Shown piece after piece: positions 1-12,638 of a DNA stretch of 64,000 nucleotides. The stretch is taken from positions 25,549,033 through 25,613,032 of the forward strand of contig CM049309.1 of NCBI GenBank assembly GCA_026874595.1. The letters run 5' to 3'. Position 1 is the first letter of the stretch. The number at the start of each line of letters is the position of its first letter. Position numbers and translations under genes: made by a program. This stretch comes from Sipunculus nudus. Its lineage: Eukaryota; Annelida; Sipuncula; Golfingiida; Sipunculidae. The notes beneath the pieces were generated by a model, which saw only the letters and a list, made by a program, of their open reading frames with translations, had not been told where the DNA came from and ran no database searches.

Positions 1-1035
1 GTCTAATTAATCTTAATTCAAATAACTTTTTCATAAATTAGATAAAAAAATGTTGAATCCTCTCCCTAGAAATTCTAAAAACTTAAGAAGGTTCTCTACA
101 AAAAAATCAAATAAGTCCCTATATCAAGAATTTTCTTAACTTAATGGAATCTCTTTGGGATAATGTGATCCAACTTACCAAAAGTGTTCAATTGATTACA
201 TTGAGATCTGACTAAACTCAAATTTATCTGGCTTTGCATGTAGATGCAGAAATACAGTTGATTGTAATTTTGTCATCTTTCTGAAAGAAGAAACTGTTTC
301 TAGCACTGACTCCAGGTAGTGAATTTGGAACTAAAAGGCTGATGGATCATGTGACCAGGCATGAATTACAGGGTACCAAATTTGTCAGGTTAACATTTTG
401 TCTTGTTGACTTACAGATCTTGCTGTTAGTAGATTAATTTGTATTCTTCAGGTGTACTGTGTTAGCCCAGCATGCTGATGTGATGGGTCTGTCAGATCCC
501 CAGTGTTTAGCTGTGAAGGTGCATTGAGGCTGTGTATCAGGCACGGTCTCATGATCAAGTTATTTTCTGTAAGGCTGCCAAGGGGTATGTTATTAGAGAA
601 AAAAGCCCTGACTGGTTAGTCCACCAGAGGTTCCATTATTCTGACAGAAGATAAGAAGTGTTGATTTATGACAGACCGGTCATAAACAGGTGAATTCACC
701 AACATCCATAAAAATGACGCCTCTGGAAGCCCAATGATAGATGTGGTTATATATCTGTCTGATTGGCATATTGGTTGGTGCTTTTTCATGGTTGATTGCT
801 CAGGTAATAATAGGGAGTTACTGACTGGAGTGCTTTGGAGAATGATTAAATTGACCATATCATCTGCTGGAGAGTGGATTTGCATTCACCACGAACTGAT
901 GGGAAATATGTGTTCTCTATAAATTTGATGCTTCACTTCCTCAGCCCATGACCTGTAATCTCAGGGACTGACTGCCTTGAATAAACACCAGTGTAGATCA
1001 ATACAGGAATACAAAACAGATCATCTCTCCAGTCA
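1..1035. other. Non-coding, presumed NAXE intron 1
   Basis: No coding exon, RNA gene or transposon end is recognised here. Because the first visible NAXE exon begins inside a codon, an upstream exon must exist; I looked for a donor leaving two codon bases and found no convincing one here, so this is probably intron 1. Short open frames on both strands (for example 616-885 minus) have no recognisable domain. Confidence 0.5.
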
Positions 1036-1283
1036 TCCATTGGCCCCCATGCTGACTAGTCTAGCTGAATGGTCAGACTAAGGTTTTCTGTGGATCCATT
1101 ATCCCCCCCCCCCCCCCCCCCCCCCGTGCTGACTAGGTTAATGGTCATGAAGACTAAGGTTTTCTGTAGATCCATTCTTCCTCTTGCTGACTAGGTGAAT
1201 GGTCATGAAGACTAAGGTTTTCTGTAGATCCATTATTACCCGTGCTGACTAGGTGAATGGTCAGACTAAGGTTTTCTGTTTAT
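1036..1283. repeat. 58-bp minisatellite, 4 units, with a poly-C run
   Basis: The phrase TGCTGACTAGGTGAATGGTC followed by ACTAAGGTTTTCTGTAGATC recurs at about 1050, 1125, 1183 and 1242, a spacing near 58 bases. The first unit carries a pure run of 23 C at 1103-1125, which explains its longer spacing. The last two units are closest to each other. Confidence 0.85.
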
Positions 1284-2712
1284 TATATATGTGTGGCATT
1301 GACAGACGGGAAGAAGAAGATTTACATTGGACCATTCTTGTTAAACTGCTTTGTTGGCATTCATAGAACTAAATGAAAGCTACAGTTTTTTAAAAAGAAT
1401 GTGATACTTGTGTATGATGTTCAGATTAATAATCAGATGGTTGTATGAACTGGATGACAATTAGGATCTGTCACTATAATGATATTTATTCTTAATGTCT
1501 GTATTTCAACTTGATTTTATTCATAATTTAAGCCAAATGAGCAAGAAGATGTCATTTAGGGTTTCAAATTTGCTGTGTTTGTGATATTTACATATTTACA
1601 TGTTATTTATGCCAACTTATTGAACTATAAGCTATGTAGTTCAAACTTACAAACTCCGGGCGTGGTCCTCCCTGTCTTCCATCATGTGATTGTATGTTCT
1701 TATTAATCTAATGAGTCCTCCGAACATGCTGTATCTGTTGAATGTTACTCTTACTGGAGCTCCTTGGCATAGATCTTCATATTTTTACAAGAGATTAAAG
1801 TGCACATTTTCCCAAATTTTGCAAAGATTGTTGGATTTTACCTCCAAAATCAGTTCAGCCAATCTCAGCAGTGTAAGACAGGAAATGGCAGTGTGAAAGC
1901 AATAGATGCATGTACACATGTCAGAGAAAACACAGAGGGAACGCAGTATGACAGAAGTAGAGCGTTACCTGTGATAAAGTGTCAGCAGCATGTTAGAAGT
2001 ATGAACATAAAGGCAACAAAGATATCACAGCATGAAAGCAGAATGAGAAATATTGAAGAAACCACTGACAGAGGGAAATCAGTATGAAAATATGATAGGA
2101 TTAACAGTGATTAAGTATTAACAGCATGAAATCAGTAGGAACATGATTGTTACAACTTTAGGGATCACTGCATGGGAGCAGTTTACACTGAAAAGCTGCT
2201 GCTAGGAGGCATGGAAGAGCAGTATGGTCCATGTATCAGCTTCTGACAAAGTAGTAGGATAGCAGTATAGTGGCAGCTTGATTCCAGTATATACTGCAAG
2301 TTTCAGTATATACTGTTTTATGGTAAGGAAGCTTAAACTGTCAATGGTAGTTTGTCCTCCACTTTCATGTATTCTATAAAATTAGTTAAATGAGAAGTAA
2401 GAGAAAGGAGATGCTCATATATGCAAAATGAAATGCGAATTGCAGTAGCATTAGTGTAACATGTCAAATAATGAAAAAGAAATAATTGAACTCAATTTCC
2501 ATATGCTGTTAATTGAAATAAATAATTACCCAGGTAACTTCAGCTGAGCCTGTGACCTATTGTTCCTTGTCTTTTCTCACTGATGTAGAGATGAAAGTTT
2601 TGAGATATCTAGATAATGAAAGAAACTCATGGAAGATTGCTTGGAAAATGAATGATGTTTTTTTCATATGGATGATAACAAGAAAAACTCACTTTTTTCT
2701 GTGTTTTTTCAG
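1284..2712. other. Non-coding, presumed NAXE intron 1 (3' part)
   Basis: AT-rich sequence with no recognised exon or repeat array. It ends in a polypyrimidine-rich stretch and TTTTTTCAG at 2704-2712, the acceptor of the first visible NAXE exon. Confidence 0.55.
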
Positions 2713-2821
2713 TCAAGAGGAGGCACAAAACATTGACGAGGAACTTTTTACAGAGTACACGTTCTCAGTTGATCAGCTTATGGAACTGGCCGGACTCAGT
2801 TGTGCTACAGCCCTTGCTAAG
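2713..2821 (+). CDS. NAXE: NAXE internal exon (NAD(P)HX epimerase, N-terminal part)
   Basis: This 109-base exon is bounded by TTTTTTCAG before and GTATGT after. It starts with the last base of a split serine codon and then reads 36 codons, starting [12 protein letters not shown] and ending LSCATALAK. The block [15 protein letters not shown] is the N-terminal signature of the YjeF_N family, nearly identical to vertebrate NAXE (also called AIBP or APOA1BP). The enzyme epimerises damaged hydrated NAD(P)H so that NAXD can repair it; the family is mitochondrial and also secreted. The exon ends in phase 0, which fits the next exon at 36664. Frame continuing upstream to 2552 is intron read-through, not protein. 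The start codon and targeting peptide lie on an earlier exon not seen here. Confidence 0.95.
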
Positions 2822-3115
2822 GTATGTAGACTTACCATATTCAGACTGGCCTAGTCGTGGTTATTTGTCATGTGATACTTTTGAGTCATGATACTTTAAT
2901 TCACTTGCTTTGGTGCAGCAGCGTGGCCTAGGAGAAATCACATATTACTGTCACATAGCTGAAATAATGATACGTCTATAAATATTTGATCATGAGATGC
3001 TCCTGCATCTTTGATATCGACCATAAATGTACACATTCTTAGTTCAGCAAACATTTATTAAATGTTTAATTATTACCAGTAAGCAGAGCCATTTCCTCTT
3101 AGCATTTCAAATGCA

Positions 3116-3153
<38 letters not shown>

Positions 3154-3778
3154 ATAGAAAAAACTAAACAAGGTTTAGAAATAGAAATACTCTTGTCACC
3201 CATTGAGCAATCTGCCATCCGTTTTTGTAAACACTGATGACTATCGTAAATCCTGTTTTTATCGATGCTGCCTTAAAAACTCAAAATAAAAAATCTCAAC
3301 TTTTCTTCTTAACTTGGGATGTGACCTTAAGCAGATGGTCTATCTGAAATGAACTGTTAGAAGAACACTCTCCCAGACACGGCGCTCCTTTCGGAAATAA
3401 TAGGAGATCAAGCACACCTGAGAGGAAATACTCCTCATAGTCAAAGAATTATTGTATAAATTGTGTAGTCTTAATGTTCATATAAAATATAATAATTATT
3501 TGCATACAAATTGTAACTTTAAAATGTTCACATTGAACAATACCAACTAATTCTTTTTTTGAAGAAAGTTTCCGTGTGTCTGTCATCTGGTCAAGGCAGC
3601 ATTTGCGCAAGGCATTCTGGGACGGAATTGGTAGCTGTTCTGTTTACCACCCACCGCTCACAGCCCTGCTAATATTCTAAGCAGAACACTGGGGCAATTC
3701 AACACATGGAGGCACTCAAACTTGATTTTAAAATGATCTTCAACCATTGTTCGACCCTTTAAAATGTCAGCTTTTTAT
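2822..3778. other. Intronic sequence with a TA microsatellite
   Basis: No gene or element end is recognised. A (TA)n run lies at 3119-3148. The remainder is unremarkable AT-rich intron. Confidence 0.6.
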
Positions 3779-4960
3779 TCATTGTATCCGCCAAAACAGA
3801 GTTTTGCGGATACTATGTTTTCAGCTGCAAGCCGCCGCCGCCGCATAGGTGTCCGGAGAACTTCTCCGTAACTGCTGGGCGGAATTTTACGAAACCCGGG
3901 ATTATGTTCGGGTCACATGTGAACTGCTGCGCCCCGATTTTGTTTTGACCTCTGACCTTTCCTCTGCGCTCTGCGTCCGTTTGTGCATCTGTTTCCACAC
4001 ATAAACCCACATATCTCGGGAACTGTTTGACGGATCAGGAAAATTTTTTTGCAAAAATGTAGCCCTTGGAGAGCTTTATAACATACACAAAAAATGGTGG
4101 CGCCACCTGCAACCATGTTTGCACAGTGTCCATCTGTTCGTCTGCCTTGGGTTAAAATCACTCATATCTCTGCAGTGATTTGACTAATTCACCTGAAATT
4201 CGGCATGCTTATACATCCTGGATAGCTTTTCTGATTTTATGACAGGTGGCGCCACCTACATTCACGTTTACGCTGCAGACATCCAAGCTCATATCTGGGG
4301 AACCGTTTGACTGATTTGGCCAAAATTTTGCATGTGTATAGATCTCACATAGCTCTTTATCATATGCAAAACTGGTGGCGCCACCTGCAGCCATTTTTGC
4401 ACAGCTCCCGTCTGTTTGTCTGCCATGGGATAAAATCACTCATATCTCTGCAGTGATTTGACTAATTCACCTGAAATTTTGCAGGTTTATACATCCCCGA
4501 CAGCTCTCTTGATTTTATGACAGGTGGCGCCACCTGCATTCTAGTTTATGCCGCAGACATCCAAGCTCATATCTTGGGAACCGTTTGACCGATTGGGCCA
4601 AAGTTTTGCATGGGTATAGTTCTCACATAGCTTTTTATCATACGCAAAACTGGTGGCGCCACCTTCAACCATTTTTGCACAGCGTCCATCTGTTTGTCTG
4701 CCACGGGCTAAAATCACTCATAAACATATAGTGGTTTGACTTATCTGCCTCAAATTTTGCATATGTATACAACTTGGATGGCTTTCTGGATTTTGTGGTA
4801 GGTGGCGCAACCTACATACACCATTTGGCTGCAGACATCCATGCTAATATGCAACACTTCACTCTATTTCCCCTTGCCACTCAATCCATGCCTCACTTCA
4901 CCCATTCCACTCTGATTTAGGCGGATACACGTAGTCGCTGGTCCACTACCCGTATTCTAG
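3779..4960 (+). mobile_element. Helitron-like non-autonomous element, GTATCCGC family
   Basis: The left end has a perfect 8-bp hairpin, GTATCCGC (3784-3791) with GCGGATAC (3806-3813). The right end repeats GCGGATAC at 4921-4928 and finishes CTAG followed by T, the canonical CTRR|T terminus of Helitrons. The body has alternating units with the 12-bp palindrome GGTGGCGCCACC at 4096, 4245, 4374, 4523 and 4652, plus a decayed one at 4801. No transposase is encoded, so the element is non-autonomous. Class assignment is inference; the hairpin, terminus and palindromes are seen directly. Confidence 0.7.
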
Positions 4961-6423
4961 TTTTACTTTCTGAACAAATAAATGTTGCTAAATAATGGCG
5001 CAAATGAGTTTAAAGTAGGTATTTATTTCAAATTTGCTTGACCATGCCTAGCCATGACAGCCCAACTCAGTAGGCAATCAGATAATTGGGCTGGTAAGCC
5101 TACTCGAGTCGTGATACAAGTTATATCTAGGAATGTATCGCAGTGGTCTGGCATCAGGTTGCATTCATATCGTGGTAAATGGCCCATAATCTCAATATTA
5201 TGCTAAAAATAATGGATTTACACAATAGTATACATTGTGAGCTCACAACCCAAACTGAAACACCATCTCCATGGACACAGGTCATTTCCTGTATTGCCTG
5301 CAAGCTGCCTGTGTCCTGTAACCCATGCGAGCCATGCTTGTGTTCCTGCGGTTATTCAACAAACATGCCAAAGGGTTTGCCAATGTGCTGGGTTAAAATG
5401 GAACTTTTCTCATGTTTGGTATTATTAGAAAGTACACCAAAAATGCTAACGATTGGTCTGGTTTATGTTGATTGACAGTTTACCTGTAGGCCATGAAGCA
5501 TTGTCAGAAATTAAGAAAATATTTGCATCTTCATTAATGTGTTCCTCAGACGTAGATTTAATGACACTCTGGCGCTAGTAATCTGGTTGTAATGCCAGAG
5601 GGTTGATATGACGCTAGACCATGCCCAACAAAGTTGGCCACTGTGTGTTACAGCAGGGGTGTTTAAAACATATTATTTGGTGAAAATTACCAAGATTTTT
5701 TTAAAGATATACATATCAAGGTTCAATGTTTTAATTTTTATATTCATACCACGAGCCTTGATTAAGTTAGTGCAAGTTGAAAATCTGACAGTTTCATCAG
5801 TCTTAACCATCATGTCACCCCCTTAACGCTTCTGCATGATGGTGCCTAATAGTGGATAGTTTTAAGGTGTGTATTGAGGCATTTTGCTTCAATGATGTAT
5901 ATATAAACCTCAATTCATTGTTCATACAATGGTCTTTGATAATTGCAGGTACATGCAAAGAGTTTGGGTAACCACAATACAAACAAAATGATCGTTTGGG
6001 CAATCTTTCCTTTTCTGATAAATGCCTGCTTGTCCATGTGCAAAAGTCGTTTGCAACATTCAGATATTTTGTCCATTTCTTGAGCTTTATATTTAATATA
6101 CATAAACTGGCAACATATTTAACCTCTGTAATTAATACTTTATATTCTAGTCTTTATTAAACCAACTATGTTGTGATTTATTTTGCTACGCGCAGCTGGT
6201 TATATTGCTACCCCCAGGCCAGAGACAGAGTCAGGGTGGGGCCTTTAAGGGGGGGTTTTCGTATTTGGACCTTAGTGGGAACTCCTTTAAGAGACCTTGC
6301 AAACTCAGGGTGCGGCTGTAAAAACAGGATTTACGGTATATACAATTAACTGTATGTATATATATATATATATATAACAAAAGAAAAATGTATATTTTGC
6401 ATTTGCTAAAATTTTCCAAAATT
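4961..6423. other. Intronic sequence, no feature recognised
   Basis: Open frames such as 5179-5475 (plus) and 5608-5826 (plus) lack any family signature and have no splice context that I could support. A short (TA)n tract lies at about 6357-6375. Confidence 0.5.
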
Positions 6424-6454
6424 CAGCTAAGTGATGTGACCCATGGGTCTCTTG
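6424..6454 (+). mobile_element. Remnant 3' end of family T Helitron-like element
   Basis: CAGCTAAGTGATGTGACCCA followed by TGGGTCTCTTG matches the 3' terminus shared by the larger copies at 26660 and 54373, including the palindrome GACCCATGGGTC and final CTTG before TTT. No body of the element is recognisable to the left. Confidence 0.65.
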
Positions 6455-7754
6455 TTTAGGTAGTCATCGACTGTGAATATCAGGAGTTTACTGTTGTTTT
6501 CAAGATAACAGATTGATGATTCTCTGGTCCTCTTTGTGGTAATGCCCCACAAAAAATTGTTCAGTGGGCCCATTACTGCAGAGACATAAGTAGTTGGTTC
6601 TGTATTGACCACCAGATATCGCTACCTTAAGGGTCCCGGGAGTTCGCTACCTTGTGGGTCTTGGGACACACTATGCAACAATATACTCTTCCTCTGCAAC
6701 AAGGTCCCCATTTTGTAGTGACACTCTAAGGAAATCAGAGAAAGAGAAGGAAGCCGGGAGGCTCTGGTGTTACTTTGACACATTCCTGCTAGTTTTTATG
6801 GTGTTGGTCATGTGAGATGGTTGCTGTATGGTGCTGGTCCTGATCAAGTTAATTAAAGAGTTATTACTGTTATTGATAAGTTTAAGAATAACCAAGAAAC
6901 AGTGTTTGCCATTTCAAAAAAAGGTCCCATCAATTTCTTACTTTGTTGAAAGAATTGATCAATAGGTTCATTGTTGTAGAGTGAAAATGGATCATTACTG
7001 AAGACCCTGTCAAACCAGTTGAATAAACAATTCAGTCAGCATATCCAGAGACTTCAATTATATATTGACCCTGTTTATTTGCAACTTTGATAGTGTGATG
7101 ATGAATGACTCGGTGTGTTCTTTGACTTTGATGCTCGTCAATGGTTCACTTCGTATCCATACCCATTTGATAAAATCTGAGGCCTACTGCCAACTCAAAG
7201 ATAAATTTCCACACTTCTCTGGCAGTTCAAAAATATTTTAAAATATCCACCATTAAATTAATGCATAAGTTTATTAATACTGTTGTTTTATCAATTGTCC
7301 CATAAAATTTTCATTGGTAATTAACTGTAATACTTGGAAGGGGTATGACATCCATAGTTTTTGGTTAGTTTTAGAGTAAGGATTGCAACACTGCCATTAT
7401 GAGTTAATTGCATGTGTATATAGAGAGATGTCAAGGTAGCAGTATAGATGAAAATTATTCAATACAGTTAAGGTGCAAGCTGGATTCTGCTGATGATGTT
7501 GTCATTGTGATGTTTGCCACAGAAGAAGCTGTGATATGCAGTTACCACTCCCACGACTTGGAGTGGCCCTGTTGGTAATCCACAAATAGTATTACTTATA
7601 AACATGACATATTTACTCCTAACATTAATAAATCTTACCAACGGTTTTCAATAAAATAGAATACTTGATGAAAACCTTTTAAGAATAATCCAAATGAACC
7701 ATGCAAAATGAACTGAAATAGATGACTGAAGGGAAATTATCAGTACAAGCAGAA
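6455..7754. other. Intronic sequence, no feature recognised
   Basis: No exon, RNA gene or repeat family recognised on either strand. Confidence 0.5.
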
Positions 7755-9397
7755 GACTTGTTTACAGCCTCAAGTTATGTCAGCTATCATCTCAGGGAGT
7801 AGACATGTTTACAGCCTCAAGTTATGTCAGCTATCCTCTCAGGGAGTAGACATGTTTACAGCCTCAAGTTATGTCAGCTATCCTCTCAGGGAGTAGACAT
7901 GTTTACAGCCTTTAGTTATGTCAGCTATCCTCTCAGGGATTAGACAAGTTTACAGCCTCAAGTTATTTCAGCTATCCTCTCAGGGATTAGACAAGTTTAC
8001 AGCCTCATGTTATGTTAGCTATCCTCTCAGGGAGTAAACATGTTTACAGCCTCAAGTAATGTTAGCTATCCTCTCAGGGAGTAGACATGTTTACAGCCTC
8101 ATGTTATGTTAGCTATCCTCTCAGGGAGTAGACATGTTTACAGCCTCAAGTTATGTTAGTTATCCTCTTAGGGAGTACACATGTTTACAGCCTCAAGTTA
8201 TGTCAGCTATCCTCTCAGGGAGTAGACATGTTTACAGCCTCATGTTATGTTAGCTATCCTCTCAGGGAGTAGACATGTTTACAGCCTCAAGTTATGTTAG
8301 CTATCCTCTCAGGGAGTAGACATGTTTACAGCCTCATGTTATGTTAGCTATCCTCTCAGGGAGTAGACATGTTTACAGCCTCAAGTTATGTTAGCTATCC
8401 TCTCAGGGAGTACACATGTTTACAGCCTCAAGTTATGTCAGCTATCCTCTCAGGGAGTAGACATGTTTACAGCCTCAAGTTATGTTATCTATCCTCTCAG
8501 GGAGTAGACATGTTTAATGCCTCTTGTTATGTCAACTATCCTCTCAGGGAGTAGACATGTTTACAGCCTCTTGTTATGTCAACTATCCTCTCATGGAGTA
8601 GACATGTTTACAGCCTCTTGTTATGTCAACTATCCTCTCAGGGATTAGACATGTTTACAGCCTTAAGTTATGTCAGCTATCCTCTCAGGGATTAGACAAG
8701 TTTACAGCCTCAAGTTATGTCAGCTATCCTCTCAGGGAGTACACATGTTTACAGCCTCAAGTTATGTCAGCTATCCTCTCAGGGAGTAGACATGTTTACA
8801 GCCTCAAGTTATGTGAGCTATCCTCTCAAGGAGTAGACATGTTTACAGCCTCAAGTTATGTTAGCTGTCCTCTCAGGGAGTAGACATGTTTACAGCCTCA
8901 AGTTATGTTAGCTATCCTCTCAGGGAGTAGACATGTTTACAGCCTCAAGTTATGTTAGCTATCCTCTCAGGGAGTAGACATGTTTACAGCCTCAAGTTAT
9001 GTCAGCTTTCCTCTCAGGGAGTAGACATGTTTACAGCCTCAAGTTATGTCAGCTATCCTCTCACAGAGTAGACATGTTTACAGCCTCAAGTTATGTCAGC
9101 TATCCTCTCAGGGAGTAGACATGTTTACAGCCTCAAGTTATGTGAGCTATCCTCTCAGGGAGTAGACATGTTTACAGCCTCAAGTTATGTCAGCTGTCCT
9201 CTCAGGGAGTACACATGTTTACAGCCTCAGGTTATGTTAGCTATCCTCTCAGGGAGTAGACATGTTTACAGCCTCAAGTTATGTCAGCTGTCCTCTCAGG
9301 GAGTAGACATGTTTACAGCCTCAAGTTATGTCAGCTATCCTCTCAGGGAGTAGACATGTTTACAGCCTCAAGTTATGTCAGCTATCCTCTCAGGGAG
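7755..9397. repeat. 47-bp minisatellite, about 35 units
   Basis: The unit reads ACATGTTTACAGCCTCAAG then TTATGTCAGCTATCCTCTCA then GGGAGTAG, exactly 47 bases. Copies are nearly uninterrupted, with recurring variants (CATGTT for CAAGTT, GTTAGC for GTCAGC, TTAGACAAG for GTAGACATG). Frames over it, such as 8369-8554 and 9093-9353, are open only because the period is not a multiple of three; they are not genes. Confidence 0.97.
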
Positions 9398-10439
9398 TAG
9401 GGTAGGGGTGGGGGTTTATCCACAGTCAGCTCCAGTGTTGTGGAAACTTACTTGATAATCAAACCAAGAGAAGTGGGACCAAGAGTTTTCCTTAAAATTT
9501 CAGATTTGTTAGGGGAAAAAAGATTAAATGAAACTAGCATATTACCAATTCTTGCGCTGGGTCAGGGCCGGATGATTTTAGCCAGTTTGTCTGGGATGAA
9601 TTTTCCATTGGTGAGTTCACCAAATGGATAAACTGGCTGAGTTTCTGATAGCTGGTGCTGCAAAAGACCCCTCACATAAATCCCAAATAATGACAGATTC
9701 ATTTCCAATTAATGGCAAGATATGGAAAATTACCCCCTCAGGACTTGGCATCATTCTCACTACTTAAAAAATAAAAAATGGCATTCCTTAGACATGGTCA
9801 CAGAAGAGTGGTGTAAGAATAATTGAGTGTCCCTCAGTTATAATATTGACTATGGTGATGAAAAGATGATTTCCTGCATTTGTTCAATCTGTGAACAGTT
9901 TAGATATGTTAGTCCTCCTTTATTAATTATGAAAACTAGCATACACTACCTGTTTATTATTTTGCATTTGAAGACCAGTTTAGTTTCATCACAAATAAAA
10001 TGAAGAATGGCTACACTATTTTAATATTAATAGATATAACACAACAACACAATCGTGACATGTATAAATTTTTTCCAAAGACCAAAGAAAAACATAGATT
10101 GCATAGAATAAAGTCGAGATTTTTAGGTGACTGCTCCCCCTATCAAGCAAGTGCACTTCCAGTTTTAGAATTATGAAGGATGGTTTCTTCATTTTATTTT
10201 CCATATTAATTTTTGTCTGAGGAATGCTTGAGGGTAAGGCCAAAAAAAAGTAAGTCTGGTTATGCGACCAACCTAAAAAACCAAGCGACCCAAAAAATTT
10301 TATTGATAAATTCACGTGCTAAAACTTGCAAAAGCAGACCACTGTCAATTGATCATTCCACATCTATTATTTGTGCGGTATATGATTGTTCCCAAGTGTT
10401 GAACAACAAAGGAATTCATTCAACTTTAGCATCAGACAG
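9398..10439. other. Intronic sequence, no feature recognised
   Basis: No supported exon or repeat. The frame at 10016-10315 (minus) and the one at 10213-10467 (plus) overlap on opposite strands and show no known motif. Confidence 0.5.
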
Positions 10440-12211
10440 TCAGATGGGGTACAAATTGAATCGATAAGGCCTAGAATCCTCCAACTTGACATTTAGGGAG
10501 ATCCCAGGCAAATCTCCTTGGAAACCTTAAATTAGGTCATGGTGACCTATATTTTGTGACCTACAGGCCAAACACATGATTTTGAGCACCCTGAATGTAA
10601 GATTGGGACAAATCATATATTTCAGGCCTATAATCTTCTAACTCAATATCCTTGGAGTTTCTAGGCAAATCTCTTTGGAAACCTGAAATTAGGTCTTGGT
10701 GACCTACATTTTGTGACCTACTAGCCAAAAAAAATTTTTAGAGCACCCTGACAGTCAGATGGGGCAAAATTGTATCCATCAGGCCTAGAAACCTCTAACC
10801 TGACATTTAGGGATATCCTAGGGTAATGTCCTTGGAAACGTAAAACTAGGTCACTGTGACCTATATTCTGTGACCTATAGGGAAAAGATAGCATATGAGC
10901 AACCTGAATGTCAGATAGGGACAAATCGTATCTGTGAGGCCTAGAATCTTTAACACAATATCCTGGGAGTTTATAGGCAAATTTCTTTGGAAACCTGAAA
11001 CTTGACCTATATTTTATGATCTTCGGGCCAAAACAAGTTTTTTAGGATCAGACAGTTAGACGGGGCACAAATTGATTCGATAAGGCCTAGAATCCTCCAA
11101 CGTGATATTTAGGGAGGTCCTAGGAAAATCTCCTTGGAAAACTGAAATTAGGTCATGGTGACCTATATTTTGTGACCTACAGGCAGAAAACATGATTTTA
11201 AGCAGCCTAAATGGTAGATGGGGACAAATTGTATATGTGAGGCCTAGAATCTTCTAACTCAGTATCCTGGGAGTTCCTAGGCAAATCTCCTTTGAAATCT
11301 TAAATTAGGTCATGGTGACCCTTGTGACCATGGGCCGAAAACATGATTGTGAGCCTCCTAAATGTCAGATGGGCACAAATCATATCTGTATACCTAGAAT
11401 CTTCTAATGCAACATCCTGGGAGGTCCAAGGCAAATCTCCTTGGAAAATTTGATTAGGTCATGTTGACCTACATTTTGTGACCTACAGGGAGAAAACAGG
11501 ATTTTGAGCACCCAGAAAGTCAGGCAGGGAACACTTTGTATTAGTTTAGAATAGAATCTTCTGATGTAACATTCTGAGACGTCCTTGGCAAATGTCTGTG
11601 GAAAACTGAAATTAGGTCACCATGACCTATATTAAACAACCTATCAGAAAAGTTGTCATATAAACACCAAGATTGTCAGACAGGGCACAAATTGTATCCA
11701 TTAGGCCTAGAATCTTTTAACATAAAATTCAGGGAGGTCCTAGTCAAATGTCCTTGGAAACCTGAAATTAGGTCATGGTGACCTATATTGTGAGACCTAT
11801 GGGCTGAAAAATGGTTTTGCGCACCCCGACAGAGAAGGTACAAATTGTATCCATTAGCCCTAGACTCTTCTAACATGACATTCAGGGAAATTCTTGGCAA
11901 TTCTCCTTGGAAACCTGAAATTGGATCATGGTGACCTATATTCTGCTAGCTATGGACCAGAAACATGGTTTTGAGCACCCAGACAGACAGGGTTCAAATT
12001 GTATCTATTTTCCTTCGAACCCTCTATTGTGAAGTCCAGGTGGGTCCTGGGCAGGTCTCCTATGAATCCTGAAATAATTATTTTACTGTCTATTTTTTTC
12101 AACACTGTAACTTTAGAGATAGGCTGTTCTCACAGACAATATATAACATTAATAAAAAAACATGAGCACCCATTCAAAATTAGCTGAGCGTCATGGCCCA
12201 TGGGCCGCTTG
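10440..12211 (+). mobile_element. Family T element: 155-bp tandem body plus 3' terminus
   Basis: About ten units of roughly 155 bases follow each other, each with GGGCACAAATTGTATC, GGCCTAGAATCTTCTAAC, CTCCTTGGAAACCTGAAATT and GGTCATGGTGACCTATATT. The run ends in TAGCTGAGCGTCATGGCCCA TGGGCCGCTTG at 12181-12211, the family T 3' end with palindrome GGCCCATGGGCC. A 5' TTAGCTCAG end is not seen, so the copy is 5'-truncated or its head is too diverged. Later units are more diverged from one another. Confidence 0.75.
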
Positions 12212-12638
12212 CTTTTCGCCCAAACTACCCTTTTATTTGGTTGTGTAATTGGAAACAAAGGACTGTTTTGGCCTAATTTATTTGTCTAGTAGTTACCAGC
12301 ATTCATTTACTTCCAGTATGTGATGGCCTGGCACGTAGATTATAGTCGAAAATAAAACCCAAATTACACTTTTATTCTCATACCAGACTACAAGTGGCCA
12401 TGGGCAGATGCTCCGAAAACACAAAATATGCCATAAGTTAAAAAGTAAAATATAACAGCAGTACTTAAGGGGGCATTGTTATTTGCAATTACTTTGCACT
12501 TTAGTCTCACTAAAATGCCAAAAGGTCATCCTATTTTTATGCAAAACCTCATAAAGTAAATATCATTTAACCTCATAAAATTATCTAACTAATGAAATAT
12601 AATTTGTTTTCATATCTCTCATCAGTGATGTTCATTTT
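12212..12638. other. Intronic sequence, no feature recognised
   Basis: AT-rich spacer between two family T copies; nothing else seen. Confidence 0.5.

Noticed and set aside
2552-2712. Upstream extension of the first NAXE exon in the same frame
   Set aside because: The frame is open but the residues do not match the family, and a clear acceptor TTTTTTCAG precedes the conserved part.
7755-9397. CRISPR-like regular array
   Set aside because: Units are contiguous with no unique spacers, and the setting is a eukaryotic intron; it is a minisatellite.
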